Below are positions 24,732 to 33,698 of a DNA stretch of 41,277 nt, in pieces. The notes beneath the pieces were generated by a model that saw only the letters and a list, made by a program, of their open reading frames with translations, did not search any database and was not told where the DNA came from. This stretch comes from Streptomyces albogriseolus (GTDB lineage Bacteria > Actinomycetota > Actinomycetes > Streptomycetales > Streptomycetaceae). The stretch lies in the NCBI GenBank assembly GCA_014650475.1, contig BMVA01000033.1, positions 1 through 41,277 on the forward strand. Reading direction: 5' to 3'. The position numbers were made by a program, and so were the translations under genes. The stretch's first letter is position 1; every line of letters begins with the position of its first letter.

Positions 24732-24916
24732 GGGAGCCTCCGAGGGGTCCGGGCCCGGGGGTGCGGGAAGCCGGCCGGACGGGAAACGCGGTCTTGCGCG
24801 GACCGTCCGGAGTGTGCTGCGGAACGGCAAGTGCGCCGGTCGGAGGGGGTGCGGGCGGTGCCGACGGGGTGCTCAGGGGCGGCCCGGACCGATCGATCAG
24901 AGATCGTTTCCGCAGG

Positions 24917-24935
24917 TCAGATTAGGTTCACCTAA
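24917..24935. promoter_or_regulatory. candidate DtxR/IdeR/DmdR-type iron box
   Basis: TCAGATTAGGTTCACCTAA matches the 19-bp DtxR-family iron-box consensus TTAGGTTAGGCTAACCTAA at 15 of 19 positions. It contains a perfect TTAGGT-TC-ACCTAA palindrome. It lies about 35 bases upstream of the sufR -35, in the gap between the ABC exporter and sufR. Iron-dependent control of either gene set is inferred. Confidence 0.5.
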
Positions 24936-24970
24936 GTGATGCAGGGCACTGCGGGCCGTCCGGGCACGGC

Positions 24971-25007
24971 TTGCCGGGCTCCGACGAATTACGCAACAAT
25001 GGCGTTG
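24971..25007 (+). promoter_or_regulatory. sufR promoter with SufR operator CAAC-N6-GTTG
   Basis: TTGCCG (24971-24976), an 18-bp spacer and AACAAT (24995-25000) form a plausible promoter that would start transcription at or beside the GTG at 25007. The inverted repeat CAAC-AATGGC-GTTG (24994-25007) overlaps the -10 and the start codon. CAAC-N6-GTTG is the published SufR-type recognition sequence, first described in cyanobacteria, so autorepression of the operon is expected. Confidence 0.7.
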
Positions 25008-25720
25008 TGAAAAACGTTGGCGAGGCGTCCCACGAGGATCTGGCAACCGGTGAGCGGTCCACCCGCAACCGCGTCGCCCGCTCCATCCTGGACCACGGCC
25101 CGTCGACCGTCGCCGAACTGGCCGGGCGGCTGAAGCTCACCCAGGCGGCCGTGCGCCGCCACCTCGACGCCCTGGCCGCGGACAACGTCGTGGAGGCCCG
25201 GGACCGTCGCGTCTACGGCACGCGCTCGCGTGGACGTCCGGCCAAGGTGTTCGCCCTGACCGACTGCGGCCGGGACGCCTTCGACCAGTCCTACGACAAG
25301 CTCGCGGTGGACGCGCTGCGCTGGATCGGCGAGCGGGAGGGCGGCAGCGAGGCCATCGCCGCGTTCGCCCGGGCCCGGATCACCGCCCAGGCGGGCGCCT
25401 ACCGCAAGGCCGTCGAGGCCGTACCGCCGGAGCAGCGCACGGAGGCACTGGCCAAGGCGCTCAGCGCGGACGGGTACGCTGCGACCGCGCGCAGCGCACC
25501 GGTCGGCGAGCAGCTCTGCCAGCACCACTGCCCGGTCGCCCACGCCGCCGAACAGTTCCCACAGCTGTGCGAGGCCGAGACGGAATTTTTCGCCGAGCTT
25601 CTCGGTACGCACGTACAGCGGCTGGCGACGATCGCGCACGGCGACGGCGTCTGCACGACGTTCATCCCCAAGATTTCCCACAACGCATCTGCAAGCACGT
25701 CCGGGAGGAACCCCGCATGA
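25007..25720 (+). CDS. sufR: Fe-S cluster-sensing repressor SufR
   Basis: SufR is a winged-helix repressor that binds an Fe-S cluster and controls the SUF operon. The 237-residue protein has an N-terminal helix-turn-helix (about 19-70: [24 protein letters not shown], followed by an Arg-rich wing TRSRGRPAK). C-terminal cysteines Cys171, Cys175 and Cys188 (CQHHC-x12-C), plus Cys216, are suitable cluster ligands. The C-x3-C-x12-C spacing is what the Streptomyces SufR family shows. The GTG at 25007 is preferred over the upstream TTG at 24971, because the latter coincides with the -35. The stop overlaps sufB by ATGA, so the regulator is the first gene of the operon it controls. Confidence 0.95.
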   Translation: MKNVGEASHEDLATGERSTRNRVARSILDHGPSTVAELAGRLKLTQAAVRRHLDALAADNVVEARDRRVYGTRSRGRPAKVFALTDCGRDAFDQSYDKLAVDALRWIGEREGGSEAIAAFARARITAQAGAYRKAVEAVPPEQRTEALAKALSADGYAATARSAPVGEQLCQHHCPVAHAAEQFPQLCEAETEFFAELLGTHVQRLATIAHGDGVCTTFIPKISHNASASTSGRNPA

Positions 25721-27138
25721 CTCTCCCCACGGAGACTGCCCACCCCGAGCTGGAGGGTCTGGGCACCTACGAATACGGCTGGGCCGACCGTGACGAGGCC
25801 GGTGCGTCGGCGCGCCGCGGCCTGAACGAGGAAGTCGTCCGGGACATCTCCTCGAAGAAGGACGAGCCGGAGTGGATGACGAAGCTCCGCCTCAAGGGCC
25901 TGCGCCTGTTCGAGAAGAAGCCCATGCCGAACTGGGGCTCCGACCTCTCCGGCATCGACTTCGACAACATCAAGTACTTCGTGCGGTCGACGGAGAAGCA
26001 GGCGGAGTCCTGGGAGGACCTCCCCGAGGACATCAAGAACACCTACGACAAGCTGGGCATCCCCGAGGCCGAGAAGAAGCGCCTCGTCGCCGGTGTGGCC
26101 GCCCAGTACGAGTCGGAGGTCGTCTACCACCAGATCCGCGAGGACCTGGAGGAGCAGGGCGTCATCTTCCTCGACACCGACACCGCCCTGAAGGAGCACC
26201 CGGAGCTCTTCAAGGAGTACTTCGGCACGGTCATCCCCGCCGGTGACAACAAGTTCGCCGCGCTGAACACCGCGGTGTGGTCCGGCGGCTCCTTCATCTA
26301 CGTCCCGCCGGGCGTGCACGTCGAGATCCCGCTCCAGGCCTACTTCCGGATCAACACCGAGAACATGGGCCAGTTCGAGCGGACCCTGATCATCGTCGAC
26401 GAGGGCGCCTACGTGCACTACGTCGAGGGCTGCACCGCGCCGATCTACAAGTCGGACTCGCTGCACTCCGCGGTCGTCGAGATCATCGTCAAGAAGAACG
26501 CCCGCTGCCGCTACACGACCATCCAGAACTGGTCGAACAACGTCTACAACCTGGTCACCAAGCGCGCCGTCGCCTACGAGGGCGCCACCATGGAGTGGGT
26601 CGACGGCAACATCGGCTCCAAGGTGACGATGAAGTACCCGGCCGTCTACCTGATGGGCGAGCACGCCAAGGGCGAGACCCTGTCCATCGCCTTCGCGGGC
26701 GAGGGCCAGCACCAGGACGCCGGCGCCAAGATGGTCCACATGGCCCCCAACACCTCGTCGAACATCGTCTCCAAGTCGGTGGCGCGCGGCGGCGGCCGGA
26801 CCTCCTACCGCGGTCTCATCGAGATCGGCGAGGGCGCCCCGGGCTCCAAGTCCAACGTGCTGTGCGACGCGCTGCTGGTGGACACCATCTCCCGCTCGGA
26901 CACCTACCCCTACGTGGACGTCCGCGAGGACGACGTGTCCATGGGCCACGAGGCGACCGTCTCCAAGGTCTCCGAGGACCAGCTCTTCTACCTGATGAGC
27001 CGTGGTCTGTCCGAGGACGAGGCGATGGCGATGATCGTGCGCGGCTTCGTCGAGCCGATCGCCAAGGAACTGCCGATGGAGTACGCGCTGGAGCTCAACC
27101 GGCTGATCGAGCTGCAGATGGAAGGCGCGGTCGGCTGA
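25717..27138 (+). CDS. sufB: Fe-S cluster assembly scaffold subunit SufB
   Basis: SufB is the core scaffold of the SufBCD complex on which Fe-S clusters are built. The 473-residue length is standard and the frame is continuous, so it lacks the intein found in Mycobacterium tuberculosis SufB. Characteristic stretches are [33 protein letters not shown] (with a conserved Cys), and the C-terminal [17 protein letters not shown] shared with SufD. The ATG at 25717 overlaps the sufR stop and has GGGAGGA upstream. A hairpin follows before sufD. Confidence 0.98.
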   Translation: MTLPTETAHPELEGLGTYEYGWADRDEAGASARRGLNEEVVRDISSKKDEPEWMTKLRLKGLRLFEKKPMPNWGSDLSGIDFDNIKYFVRSTEKQAESWEDLPEDIKNTYDKLGIPEAEKKRLVAGVAAQYESEVVYHQIREDLEEQGVIFLDTDTALKEHPELFKEYFGTVIPAGDNKFAALNTAVWSGGSFIYVPPGVHVEIPLQAYFRINTENMGQFERTLIIVDEGAYVHYVEGCTAPIYKSDSLHSAVVEIIVKKNARCRYTTIQNWSNNVYNLVTKRAVAYEGATMEWVDGNIGSKVTMKYPAVYLMGEHAKGETLSIAFAGEGQHQDAGAKMVHMAPNTSSNIVSKSVARGGGRTSYRGLIEIGEGAPGSKSNVLCDALLVDTISRSDTYPYVDVREDDVSMGHEATVSKVSEDQLFYLMSRGLSEDEAMAMIVRGFVEPIAKELPMEYALELNRLIELQMEGAVG

Positions 27139-27147
27139 CACCGGCCA

Positions 27148-27168
27148 GGGGCGGCCACCGGCCGCCCC
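27148..27168 (+). other. hairpin between sufB and sufD
   Basis: A perfect 9-bp stem (GGGGCGGCC, loop ACC, GGCCGCCCC) lies in the 79-bp gap between sufB and sufD. No T-run follows. It may be a processing or stability element, or a weak attenuator, rather than a true terminator. Confidence 0.55.
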
Positions 27169-27217
27169 GCCGTTCCGTCAAGCCCCTTACGTAAGGAAAG
27201 CGAGCACTACGACAGCC

Positions 27218-28402
27218 ATGGCTGAGGCTCAGAACATCCCGGTGGGCTCCACCACCGCCGGTTCGATCGCGGTCGCCGCGGAGTCGACCGTCGCGACCCG
27301 CATGAGCGCGCCCCCGTCCTTCGACGTGGCGGACTTCCCCGTCCCCCACGGCCGTGAGGAGGAGTGGCGGTTCACCCCGCTGGAGAGGCTGCGCGGGCTG
27401 CACGACGGCACCGCCGCCGCCACCGACGCGGGCGTCAAGGTCGCCGTCGAGGCGCCCGAGGGCGTCACCGTCGAGACCGTCGGCCGCGACGACGCCCGGC
27501 TCGGCCGCACCGGAGCCCCGGTGGACCGCGTCGCCGCCCAGGCGTACTCGGCCTTCACCCAGGCGTCGGTCGTGACCGTGCCGAAGGAGACCGTCCTCAC
27601 CGAGCCGATCCGCGTCGCGGTGCACGGCGAGGGCGGCACCGCCTACGGTCACCAGGTGATCGAGCTCGGCGCCTTCGCCGAGGCCCTCGTGGTCATCGAC
27701 CACACCGGCGACGCGGTGCTCGCCGCCAACGTCGAGTACGTCCTCGGCGACGGCGCCAAGCTCACCGTCGTGTCCGTCCAGGACTGGGACGACACGTCCG
27801 TGCACGTCGCCCAGCACAACGCCCTCGTCGGCCGCGACGCCTCCTTCAAGTCGGTCGTGGTGACCTTCGGCGGCGACGTCGTCCGCCTGCACCCGCGCGT
27901 CACCTACGCGGGCACCGGCGGCGAGGCCGAGCTGTTCGGCCTGTACTTCACGGACGCCGGCCAGCACCAGGAGCACCGCCTCCTGGTCGACCACAACGTC
28001 CCGCACTGCACGTCGAACGTCGTCTACAAGGGCGCCCTCCAGGGCGACGACGCGCACGCCGTGTGGATCGGCGACGTGCTGATCGAGGCCAAGGCCGAGG
28101 GCACCGACACCTACGAGATGAACCGCAACCTCGTCCTCACCGACGGCGCGCGGGTCGACTCCGTGCCGAACCTGGAGATCGAGACCGGCGAGATCGTCGG
28201 CGCCGGCCACGCCTCCGCGACCGGCCGCTTCGACGACGAGCAGCTCTTCTACCTGATGGCCCGCGGCATCCCCGAGAAGGACGCCCGCCGTCTGGTGGTC
28301 CGGGGCTTCTTCGCCGAGCTGGTCCAGCAGATCGGCGTGCCCGACATCGAGGAGCGCCTGATCGCCAAGATCGAGGAGGAGCTGGAGGCCGCGGTCGCAT
28401 GA
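27218..28402 (+). CDS. sufD: Fe-S cluster assembly subunit SufD
   Basis: SufD pairs with SufB in the SufBC2D complex and supports iron entry and cluster formation. The 394-residue product shows the conserved EEWRFTPLERL near residue 50, the beta-helix core, and the C-terminal DEQLFYLMARGIPEKDARRLVVRGFFAEL that parallels SufB. The ATG at 27218 lacks a close ribosome site; AAGGAAAG lies about 20 bases upstream. The stop overlaps the ATG of the ferredoxin gene. Confidence 0.96.
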   Translation: MAEAQNIPVGSTTAGSIAVAAESTVATRMSAPPSFDVADFPVPHGREEEWRFTPLERLRGLHDGTAAATDAGVKVAVEAPEGVTVETVGRDDARLGRTGAPVDRVAAQAYSAFTQASVVTVPKETVLTEPIRVAVHGEGGTAYGHQVIELGAFAEALVVIDHTGDAVLAANVEYVLGDGAKLTVVSVQDWDDTSVHVAQHNALVGRDASFKSVVVTFGGDVVRLHPRVTYAGTGGEAELFGLYFTDAGQHQEHRLLVDHNVPHCTSNVVYKGALQGDDAHAVWIGDVLIEAKAEGTDTYEMNRNLVLTDGARVDSVPNLEIETGEIVGAGHASATGRFDDEQLFYLMARGIPEKDARRLVVRGFFAELVQQIGVPDIEERLIAKIEEELEAAVA

Positions 28403-28716
28403 CCTTCGTACGCGTCTGCGGACTGAGCGAGCTGGAGGAGGACACCCCCAAGCGGGTGGAACTCGACGGCACGCCGGTCTCCGTCGTGCGCACCGAGGGA
28501 GAGGTGTTCGCGATCAACGACATCTGCTCCCACGCGAACGTGTCCCTCTCGGAGGGCGAAGTCGACGACTGCCACATCGAGTGCTGGCTGCACGGCTCGC
28601 GCTTCGACCTCCGTTCCGGCAAGCCCGACGCCCTCCCGGCGACGCGCCCCGTCCCCGTATACCCCGTAAAGATCGAAGGGGACGATGTGCTCGTCTCCCT
28701 CACCCAGGAGTCCTGA
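28399..28716 (+). CDS. Rieske-type [2Fe-2S] ferredoxin of the SUF operon
   Basis: This small 105-residue Rieske protein resembles ferredoxin subunits of non-heme oxygenases (BphF/NirD type). The cluster ligands are visible as C43-S-H45 and C62-W-L-H65, in CSHANVSLSEGEVDDCHIEC and WLHG. Its ATG at 28399 overlaps the sufD stop, and it precedes sufC by 7 bases, so it is made with the SUF machinery. It could donate electrons during cluster assembly or be a client; this is inference from position. Such a gene between sufD and sufC is common in actinobacteria. Confidence 0.93.
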   Translation: MTFVRVCGLSELEEDTPKRVELDGTPVSVVRTEGEVFAINDICSHANVSLSEGEVDDCHIECWLHGSRFDLRSGKPDALPATRPVPVYPVKIEGDDVLVSLTQES

Positions 28717-28723
28717 GGCACCC

Positions 28724-29484
<761 letters not shown>

Positions 29485-29488
<4 letters not shown>

Positions 29489-30741
29489 CACAGCTGCCGG
29501 GCCTCCTCGACACCGAGGCGATCCGCAAGGACTTCCCCATCCTGGACCGGCAGGTCCACGACGGGCGCAAGCTCGTGTACCTGGACAACGCGGCGACCAG
29601 CCAGAAGCCGCGCCAGGTGCTGGACGCCCTCGGCGAGTACTACGAGCGCTACAACGCCAACGTCCACCGCGGTGTGCATGTGCTCGCCGAGGAGGCCACG
29701 GCGCTGTACGAGGGTGCGCGCGACAAGGTCGCGGAGTTCGTCAACGCTCCCTCGCGCGACGAGGTGATCTTCACCAAGAACGCCTCCGAGTCGCTCAACC
29801 TCGTGGCCAACATGCTCGGCTGGGCCGACGAGCCCTACCGGGTGGACCACGAGACCGAGATCGTCATCACGGAGATGGAGCACCACTCCAACATCGTGCC
29901 GTGGCAGCTGCTCGCGCAGCGCACGGGCGCGAAGCTGAAGTGGTTCGGCCTCACCGACGACGGCCGGCTCGACCTGTCGAACATCGACGAGATCATCACC
30001 GAGAAGACGAAGATCGTCTCCTTCGTGCTGGTCTCCAACATCCTGGGCACGGTCAACCCGGTCGAGGCCATCGTGCGCCGCGCCCAGGAGGTCGGCGCCC
30101 TGGTGTGCGTCGACGCCTCCCAGGCCGCGCCGCACATGCCGCTGGACGTCCAGGCCCTCCAGGCCGACTTCGTGGCCTTCACCGGCCACAAGATGTGCGG
30201 CCCGACCGGCATCGGCGTCCTGTGGGGCCGCCAGGAGCTGCTGGAGGACCTGCCTCCGTTCCTCGGCGGCGGCGAGATGATCGAGACCGTGTCGATGAGC
30301 TCGTCGACGTACGCGCCCGCCCCGCACAAGTTCGAGGCGGGCACCCCGCCGATCGCCCAGGCGGTCGGGCTCGGCGCGGCGATCGACTACCTGTCGGGCA
30401 TCGGCATGGACAAGATCCTCGCGCACGAGCACGCCATCACCGAGTACGCCGTCAAGCGGCTCCTCGAGGTGCCGGACCTGCGCATCATCGGTCCGGCCAC
30501 CGCCGAGGACCGCGGCGCCGCGATCTCCTTCACCCTCGGGGACATCCACCCGCACGACGTGGGCCAGGTCCTCGACGAGCAGGGCATCGCGGTCCGGGTC
30601 GGACACCACTGCGCCCGCCCCGTCTGCCTGCGGTACGGAATTCCTGCGACCACGCGGGCGTCGTTCTATCTGTACTCCACGCCGGCGGACATCGACGCGC
30701 TGGTCGACGGTCTGGAGCACGTACGGAACTTCTTCGGATGA
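29485..30741 (+). CDS. sufS: cysteine desulfurase SufS
   Basis: SufS is a PLP enzyme that takes sulfur from cysteine and passes it as persulfide to SufU. The 418-residue protein shows the class V aminotransferase layout: LDNAATSQKP (33-42), MEHHSNIVPW (131-140), the PLP lysine Lys236 in FTGHKMCGPTG, and catalytic Cys376 in RVGHHCARP. The GTG at 29485 overlaps the sufC stop in a GTGA arrangement. Length and motifs are standard for group II desulfurases. Confidence 0.97.
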
Positions 30742-30752
30742 GGGGCTGAGGC

Positions 30753-31217
30753 GTGAAGCTGGACTCCATGTACCAGGACGTCATCCTGGACCACTACAAG
30801 AACCCGCACGGGCGGGGTCTCCGGGACGGCGACGCCGAGGTGCACCACGTCAACCCGACGTGCGGCGACGAGATCACGCTGCGCGTGAAGTACGACGGCA
30901 CGACCATCAGCGACGTCAGCTACGAGGGCCAGGGCTGTTCCATCAGCCAGGCGTCCGCGTCCGTGCTGAACGACCTGCTGGTCGGCAAGGACCTCGCCGA
31001 GGCGCAGAAGATCCAGGGGACCTTCCTGGAGCTGATGCAGTCCAAGGGGAAGATCGAGCCCGACGACGCGATGGAGGAGGTGCTGGAGGACGCGGTCGCG
31101 TTCGCCGGCGTCTCCAAGTACCCCGCGCGGGTCAAGTGCGCCCTCCTGAGCTGGATGGCGTGGAAGGACGCGACGGCCCAGGCGCTGGGCGCCGACGCCG
31201 AAAGGACTACGGCATGA
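30753..31217 (+). CDS. sufU: sulfur acceptor SufU
   Basis: SufU is a zinc-dependent sulfurtransferase that accepts persulfide sulfur from SufS. The 154-residue IscU-like protein carries the ligand set Cys37 and Asp39 (NPTCGDEI), Cys62 (GQGCSISQAS) and Cys129 (RVKCALLSW). The extra segment between Cys62 and Cys129, longer than in IscU, is typical of SufU. The start is the GTG at 30753, 11 bases after sufS, with GAG upstream. Its stop overlaps sufT. Confidence 0.96.
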   Translation: MKLDSMYQDVILDHYKNPHGRGLRDGDAEVHHVNPTCGDEITLRVKYDGTTISDVSYEGQGCSISQASASVLNDLLVGKDLAEAQKIQGTFLELMQSKGKIEPDDAMEEVLEDAVAFAGVSKYPARVKCALLSWMAWKDATAQALGADAERTTA

Positions 31218-31546
31218 GCGAGACCGTGGAGATGAAGCCGGCCTCGGAGGAGGAGCTCCGCGAGGCCCTGATGGACGTCGTCGACCCCGAGCTGGGCATC
31301 GACGTCGTCAACCTGGGCCTGATCTACGGCATCCACGTGGACGACTCCAACGTGGCGACCGTCGACATGACGCTGACCTCGGCGGCCTGCCCGCTGACCG
31401 ACGTCATCGAGGACCAGGCGAAGTCCGCCACGGACGGCCTGGTCAGCGAGCTGCGGATCAACTGGGTCTGGATGCCGCCGTGGGGCCCGGACAAGATCAC
31501 GGACGACGGCCGTGATCAGCTCCGCGCGCTGGGCTTCAACGTCTGA
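31214..31546 (+). CDS. sufT: MIP18/DUF59-family Fe-S assembly factor SufT
   Basis: This 110-residue DUF59 (MIP18-like) protein is the last gene of the SUF operon and helps mature Fe-S proteins. The family motifs DPELGIDVVNLGLIYG (24-39) and LTSAACPLTDVIEDQ (with Cys59) are present, followed by the NWVWMPPWGPDKITDDGR block seen in SufT proteins. The ATG at 31214 overlaps the sufU stop. A strong terminator follows 21 bases later. Confidence 0.95.
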   Translation: MSETVEMKPASEEELREALMDVVDPELGIDVVNLGLIYGIHVDDSNVATVDMTLTSAACPLTDVIEDQAKSATDGLVSELRINWVWMPPWGPDKITDDGRDQLRALGFNV

Positions 31547-31567
31547 GCCCGCCGCACACGGACCGAT

Positions 31568-31599
31568 GGCGACGCCCCCTCCGGGGGCGTCGCCTTTTT
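31568..31599 (+). terminator. intrinsic terminator of the SUF operon
   Basis: A perfect 12-bp stem GGCGACGCCCCC / GGGGGCGTCGCC with a 3-nt loop is followed by five T residues (31595-31599). It is the clearest rho-independent terminator in the window. Confidence 0.92.
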
Positions 31600-31621
31600 C
31601 GTGCTTCTGCCATGGCGCCGT

Positions 31622-31639
31622 TGTGTACGCTCGTACACA
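31622..31639. promoter_or_regulatory. operator palindrome overlapping the SMR start codon
   Basis: TGTGTAC-GCTC-GTACACA is a perfect 7-bp inverted repeat whose last base is the A of the ATG. TACGCT (31626-31631) inside it can serve as the -10, seven bases before the ATG, so the gene is probably leaderless and the site blocks its promoter. The TetR protein encoded immediately downstream is the likely binder. Confidence 0.65.
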
Positions 31640-31959
31640 TGGGATACCTGCTGCTGGCCGGGGCCATCGCCGCCGAGGTGTGCGCCACCACCGCCATGAA
31701 GTACAGCGACGGCTTCAGCAGGCTCTGGCCCTCCCTGCTGACGCTGCTGGGCTATGTCGTCTCCTTCGCCCTCCTCGCGCAGACCCTGCGCACCGTGGCC
31801 GTCGGCACCGCCTACGCCATCTGGGCCGGCGTGGGCACCGCCGCCATCGCGACCATCGGGATCATGTTCCTGGGCGAGGGGATGACGGTGGCCAAGGCCG
31901 TCGGCATCGGGCTGATCATCGTCGGCGTGGTCGTGCTGAACCTGGGCGGTGCGCACTGA
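31639..31959 (+). CDS. small multidrug resistance (SMR) efflux protein, EmrE/Mmr-like
   Basis: This is a proton-coupled drug exporter of four membrane helices (106 residues). The essential acidic residue Glu13 lies in the first helix (AIAAEVCATTAMK). The second helix region FSRLWPSLLTLLGYVVSFALLA and TAYAIWAGVGTAA match quaternary-ammonium exporters such as EmrE and mycobacterial Mmr, rather than the guanidinium-type SugE/Gdx branch. The ATG at 31639 was chosen over 31612 because the palindromic promoter ends there and the product then starts MGYLLLAG, as in homologues. Its stop overlaps the start of the TetR gene (TGATG), so pump and regulator are co-transcribed. Confidence 0.95.
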   Translation: MGYLLLAGAIAAEVCATTAMKYSDGFSRLWPSLLTLLGYVVSFALLAQTLRTVAVGTAYAIWAGVGTAAIATIGIMFLGEGMTVAKAVGIGLIIVGVVVLNLGGAH

Positions 31960-32525
31960 TGGCGGGGCGCCGGTACGACCCGGAGCGGCGGCAGCGGATC
32001 ATCGACGCGGCGATCCGGGTGGTGGGCCGCAGCGGCATCGCCGGTCTCAGCCACCGCAGCGTCGCCGCCGAAGCCGATGTGCCGCTCGGCTCCACCACGT
32101 ACCACTTCAGGACCCTCGACGAGCTGATGGTGGCCGCCCTGCGCCAGGCCAACGAGGGCTTCGCCAAGGTGATCGCCTCGCGCGGCGGCCTGGAGGACCC
32201 GCGGACCGACCTGGCGGCCGAGCTGGCGGCGCTGATGGGGGAGTGGCTGGGCGGCGAGCGGACGGGCGTGGAGCTGGAGTACGAGCTGTATCTGGCCGCG
32301 CTGCGGCGCCCGGCCCTGCGCCCGGTCGCCGCCGAGTGGTGCGAGGACGTCGCCGCGCCGCTGTCCCGCCGTACGGACCCGGTGACCGCGCGCGCCCTGG
32401 TCGCCCTGATGGACGGCATCTGCCTCCAGGTGCTGCTGACGGACACGCCCTACGACGAGGCCTACGCGCGGGAGGTGCTGGGGCGGCTGCTGCCCCGGAA
32501 CGGACGCGCGGGGACCGGCACCTGA
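31959..32525 (+). CDS. TetR-family regulator
   Basis: This 188-residue repressor has a clear TetR helix-turn-helix (about 10-55: RRQRIIDAAIRVVGRSGIAG, then HRSVAAEADVPLGSTTYHF and FRTLDELMVAAL). A helical ligand-binding half follows. It is translationally coupled to the SMR pump gene (TGATG) and most likely controls it through the palindrome at 31622-31639. The inducing compound cannot be predicted; quaternary amines would fit the pump. Confidence 0.94.
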   Translation: MAGRRYDPERRQRIIDAAIRVVGRSGIAGLSHRSVAAEADVPLGSTTYHFRTLDELMVAALRQANEGFAKVIASRGGLEDPRTDLAAELAALMGEWLGGERTGVELEYELYLAALRRPALRPVAAEWCEDVAAPLSRRTDPVTARALVALMDGICLQVLLTDTPYDEAYAREVLGRLLPRNGRAGTGT

Positions 32526-32534
32526 GATGCGGGC

Positions 32535-32557
32535 GGCACCGGTTCGCGTCCGGTGCC
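32535..32557 (+). terminator. hairpin after the TetR gene
   Basis: GGCACCGG (32535-32542), a 7-nt loop and CCGGTGCC (32550-32557) form a perfect stem 10 bases after the TetR stop and just ahead of the dapD -10. Confidence 0.65.
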
Positions 32558-32567
32558 ACCGGCCGGT

Positions 32568-32580
32568 TAGGTTGCCCTCA
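32568..32580 (+). promoter_or_regulatory. -10 element of dapD (leaderless)
   Basis: TAGGTT (32568-32573) lies six bases before the ATG at 32580 with no ribosome site between. The -35 position falls in the loop and right arm of the preceding hairpin and is not recognisable. Confidence 0.45.
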
Positions 32581-33569
32581 TGACCGACACGACTGCTCAG
32601 AGCACCACCGGCGCAGTGGCCGCCGGCCTCGCCACCATCGCCGCCGACGGCACCGTCCTCGACACCTGGTTCCCGGCCCCCGAGCTCGCCGCCGAGCCGG
32701 GCCCGTCCGGCACGGAGCGGCTCTCCGCCGAGCAGGCGGCGAAGCTGCTGGGCGGCGGCGCCACCGCCGCGGTCGGCCCGGACCCGCGCCGGGGCGTCGA
32801 GGTCGTCGCGGTCCGCACGGTCATCTCCTCCCTGGACGCCAAGCCGGTCGACGCGCACGACGTCTACCTGCGGCTGCACCTGCTCTCCCACCGCCTGGTG
32901 AAGCCGCACGGCCAGAACCTGGACGGCATCTTCGCCCACCTCGCCAACGTCGCCTGGACCTCGCTGGGGCCGGTCGCCGTGGACGAGCTGGAGAAGGTGC
33001 GGCTCAACGCCCGCGCGGAAGGGCTGCACCTCCAGGTGACGTCCGTGGACAAGTTCCCGCGCATGACGGACTACGTCGCCCCCAAGGGCGTGCGCATCGC
33101 CGACGCCGACCGCGTCCGCCTGGGTGCGCACCTCTCCGAGGGCACCACCGTGATGCACGAGGGCTTCGTCAACTTCAACGCCGGCACGCTCGGCACGTCG
33201 ATGGTCGAGGGCCGCATCTCGGCGGGCGTCGTCGTCGGCGACGGCTCCGACATCGGCGGCGGCGCGTCCACGATGGGCACCCTGTCGGGCGGCGGCAACG
33301 TCCGCATCTCCATCGGCGAGCGCTGCCTGGTCGGCGCGGAGGCGGGCGTGGGCATCGCCCTCGGCGACGAGTGCGTGGTCGAGGCCGGCCTCTACGTCAC
33401 CGCGGGCACCCGGGTGACGATGCCCGACGGCCAGGTCGTCAAGGCCCGCGAACTCTCCGGCGCCTCCAACATCCTCTTCCGCCGCAACTCGGAGACGGGC
33501 CGCGTGGAGGCCCGCCCGAACAACGCGGTGTGGGGCGGGCTGAACGACGTGCTGCACAGCCACAACTGA
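32580..33569 (+). CDS. dapD: 2,3,4,5-tetrahydropyridine-2,6-dicarboxylate N-succinyltransferase
   Basis: DapD adds a succinyl group from succinyl-CoA to tetrahydrodipicolinate in the pathway to meso-/LL-diaminopimelate and lysine. The 329-residue protein is the actinobacterial long form. Its C-terminal half is a left-handed beta-helix of hexapeptide repeats (about 190-290: [20 protein letters not shown], then [19 protein letters not shown] and [20 protein letters not shown]). The ATG at 32580 appears leaderless. dapA, an earlier enzyme of the same pathway, lies 1.6 kb away on the other strand. Confidence 0.95.
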   Translation: MTDTTAQSTTGAVAAGLATIAADGTVLDTWFPAPELAAEPGPSGTERLSAEQAAKLLGGGATAAVGPDPRRGVEVVAVRTVISSLDAKPVDAHDVYLRLHLLSHRLVKPHGQNLDGIFAHLANVAWTSLGPVAVDELEKVRLNARAEGLHLQVTSVDKFPRMTDYVAPKGVRIADADRVRLGAHLSEGTTVMHEGFVNFNAGTLGTSMVEGRISAGVVVGDGSDIGGGASTMGTLSGGGNVRISIGERCLVGAEAGVGIALGDECVVEAGLYVTAGTRVTMPDGQVVKARELSGASNILFRRNSETGRVEARPNNAVWGGLNDVLHSHN

Positions 33570-33603
33570 CGCGGTCGCCCGCCGGTCGGCCGCGGCCGCC
33601 CTC

Positions 33604-33634
33604 GAGCGCCCTTCCACGGCCCGGAAGGGCGCTC
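33604..33634. terminator. terminator hairpin after dapD
   Basis: A perfect 12-bp stem, GAGCGCCCTTCC (33604-33615) with GGAAGGGCGCTC (33623-33634) and a 7-nt loop, starts 35 bases after the dapD stop. Confidence 0.8.
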
Positions 33635-33698
33635 ATCCCCGCGCACACGACAGGCCGGGACCTCGTCGCTCGTGCGGCATGTGTGTCACTCTCCGGTC

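Noticed and set aside
25717-27138. Possible intein in SufB, as in Mycobacterium tuberculosis
   Set aside because: The reading frame is 473 residues with normal SufB sequence throughout and no intein splice motifs.
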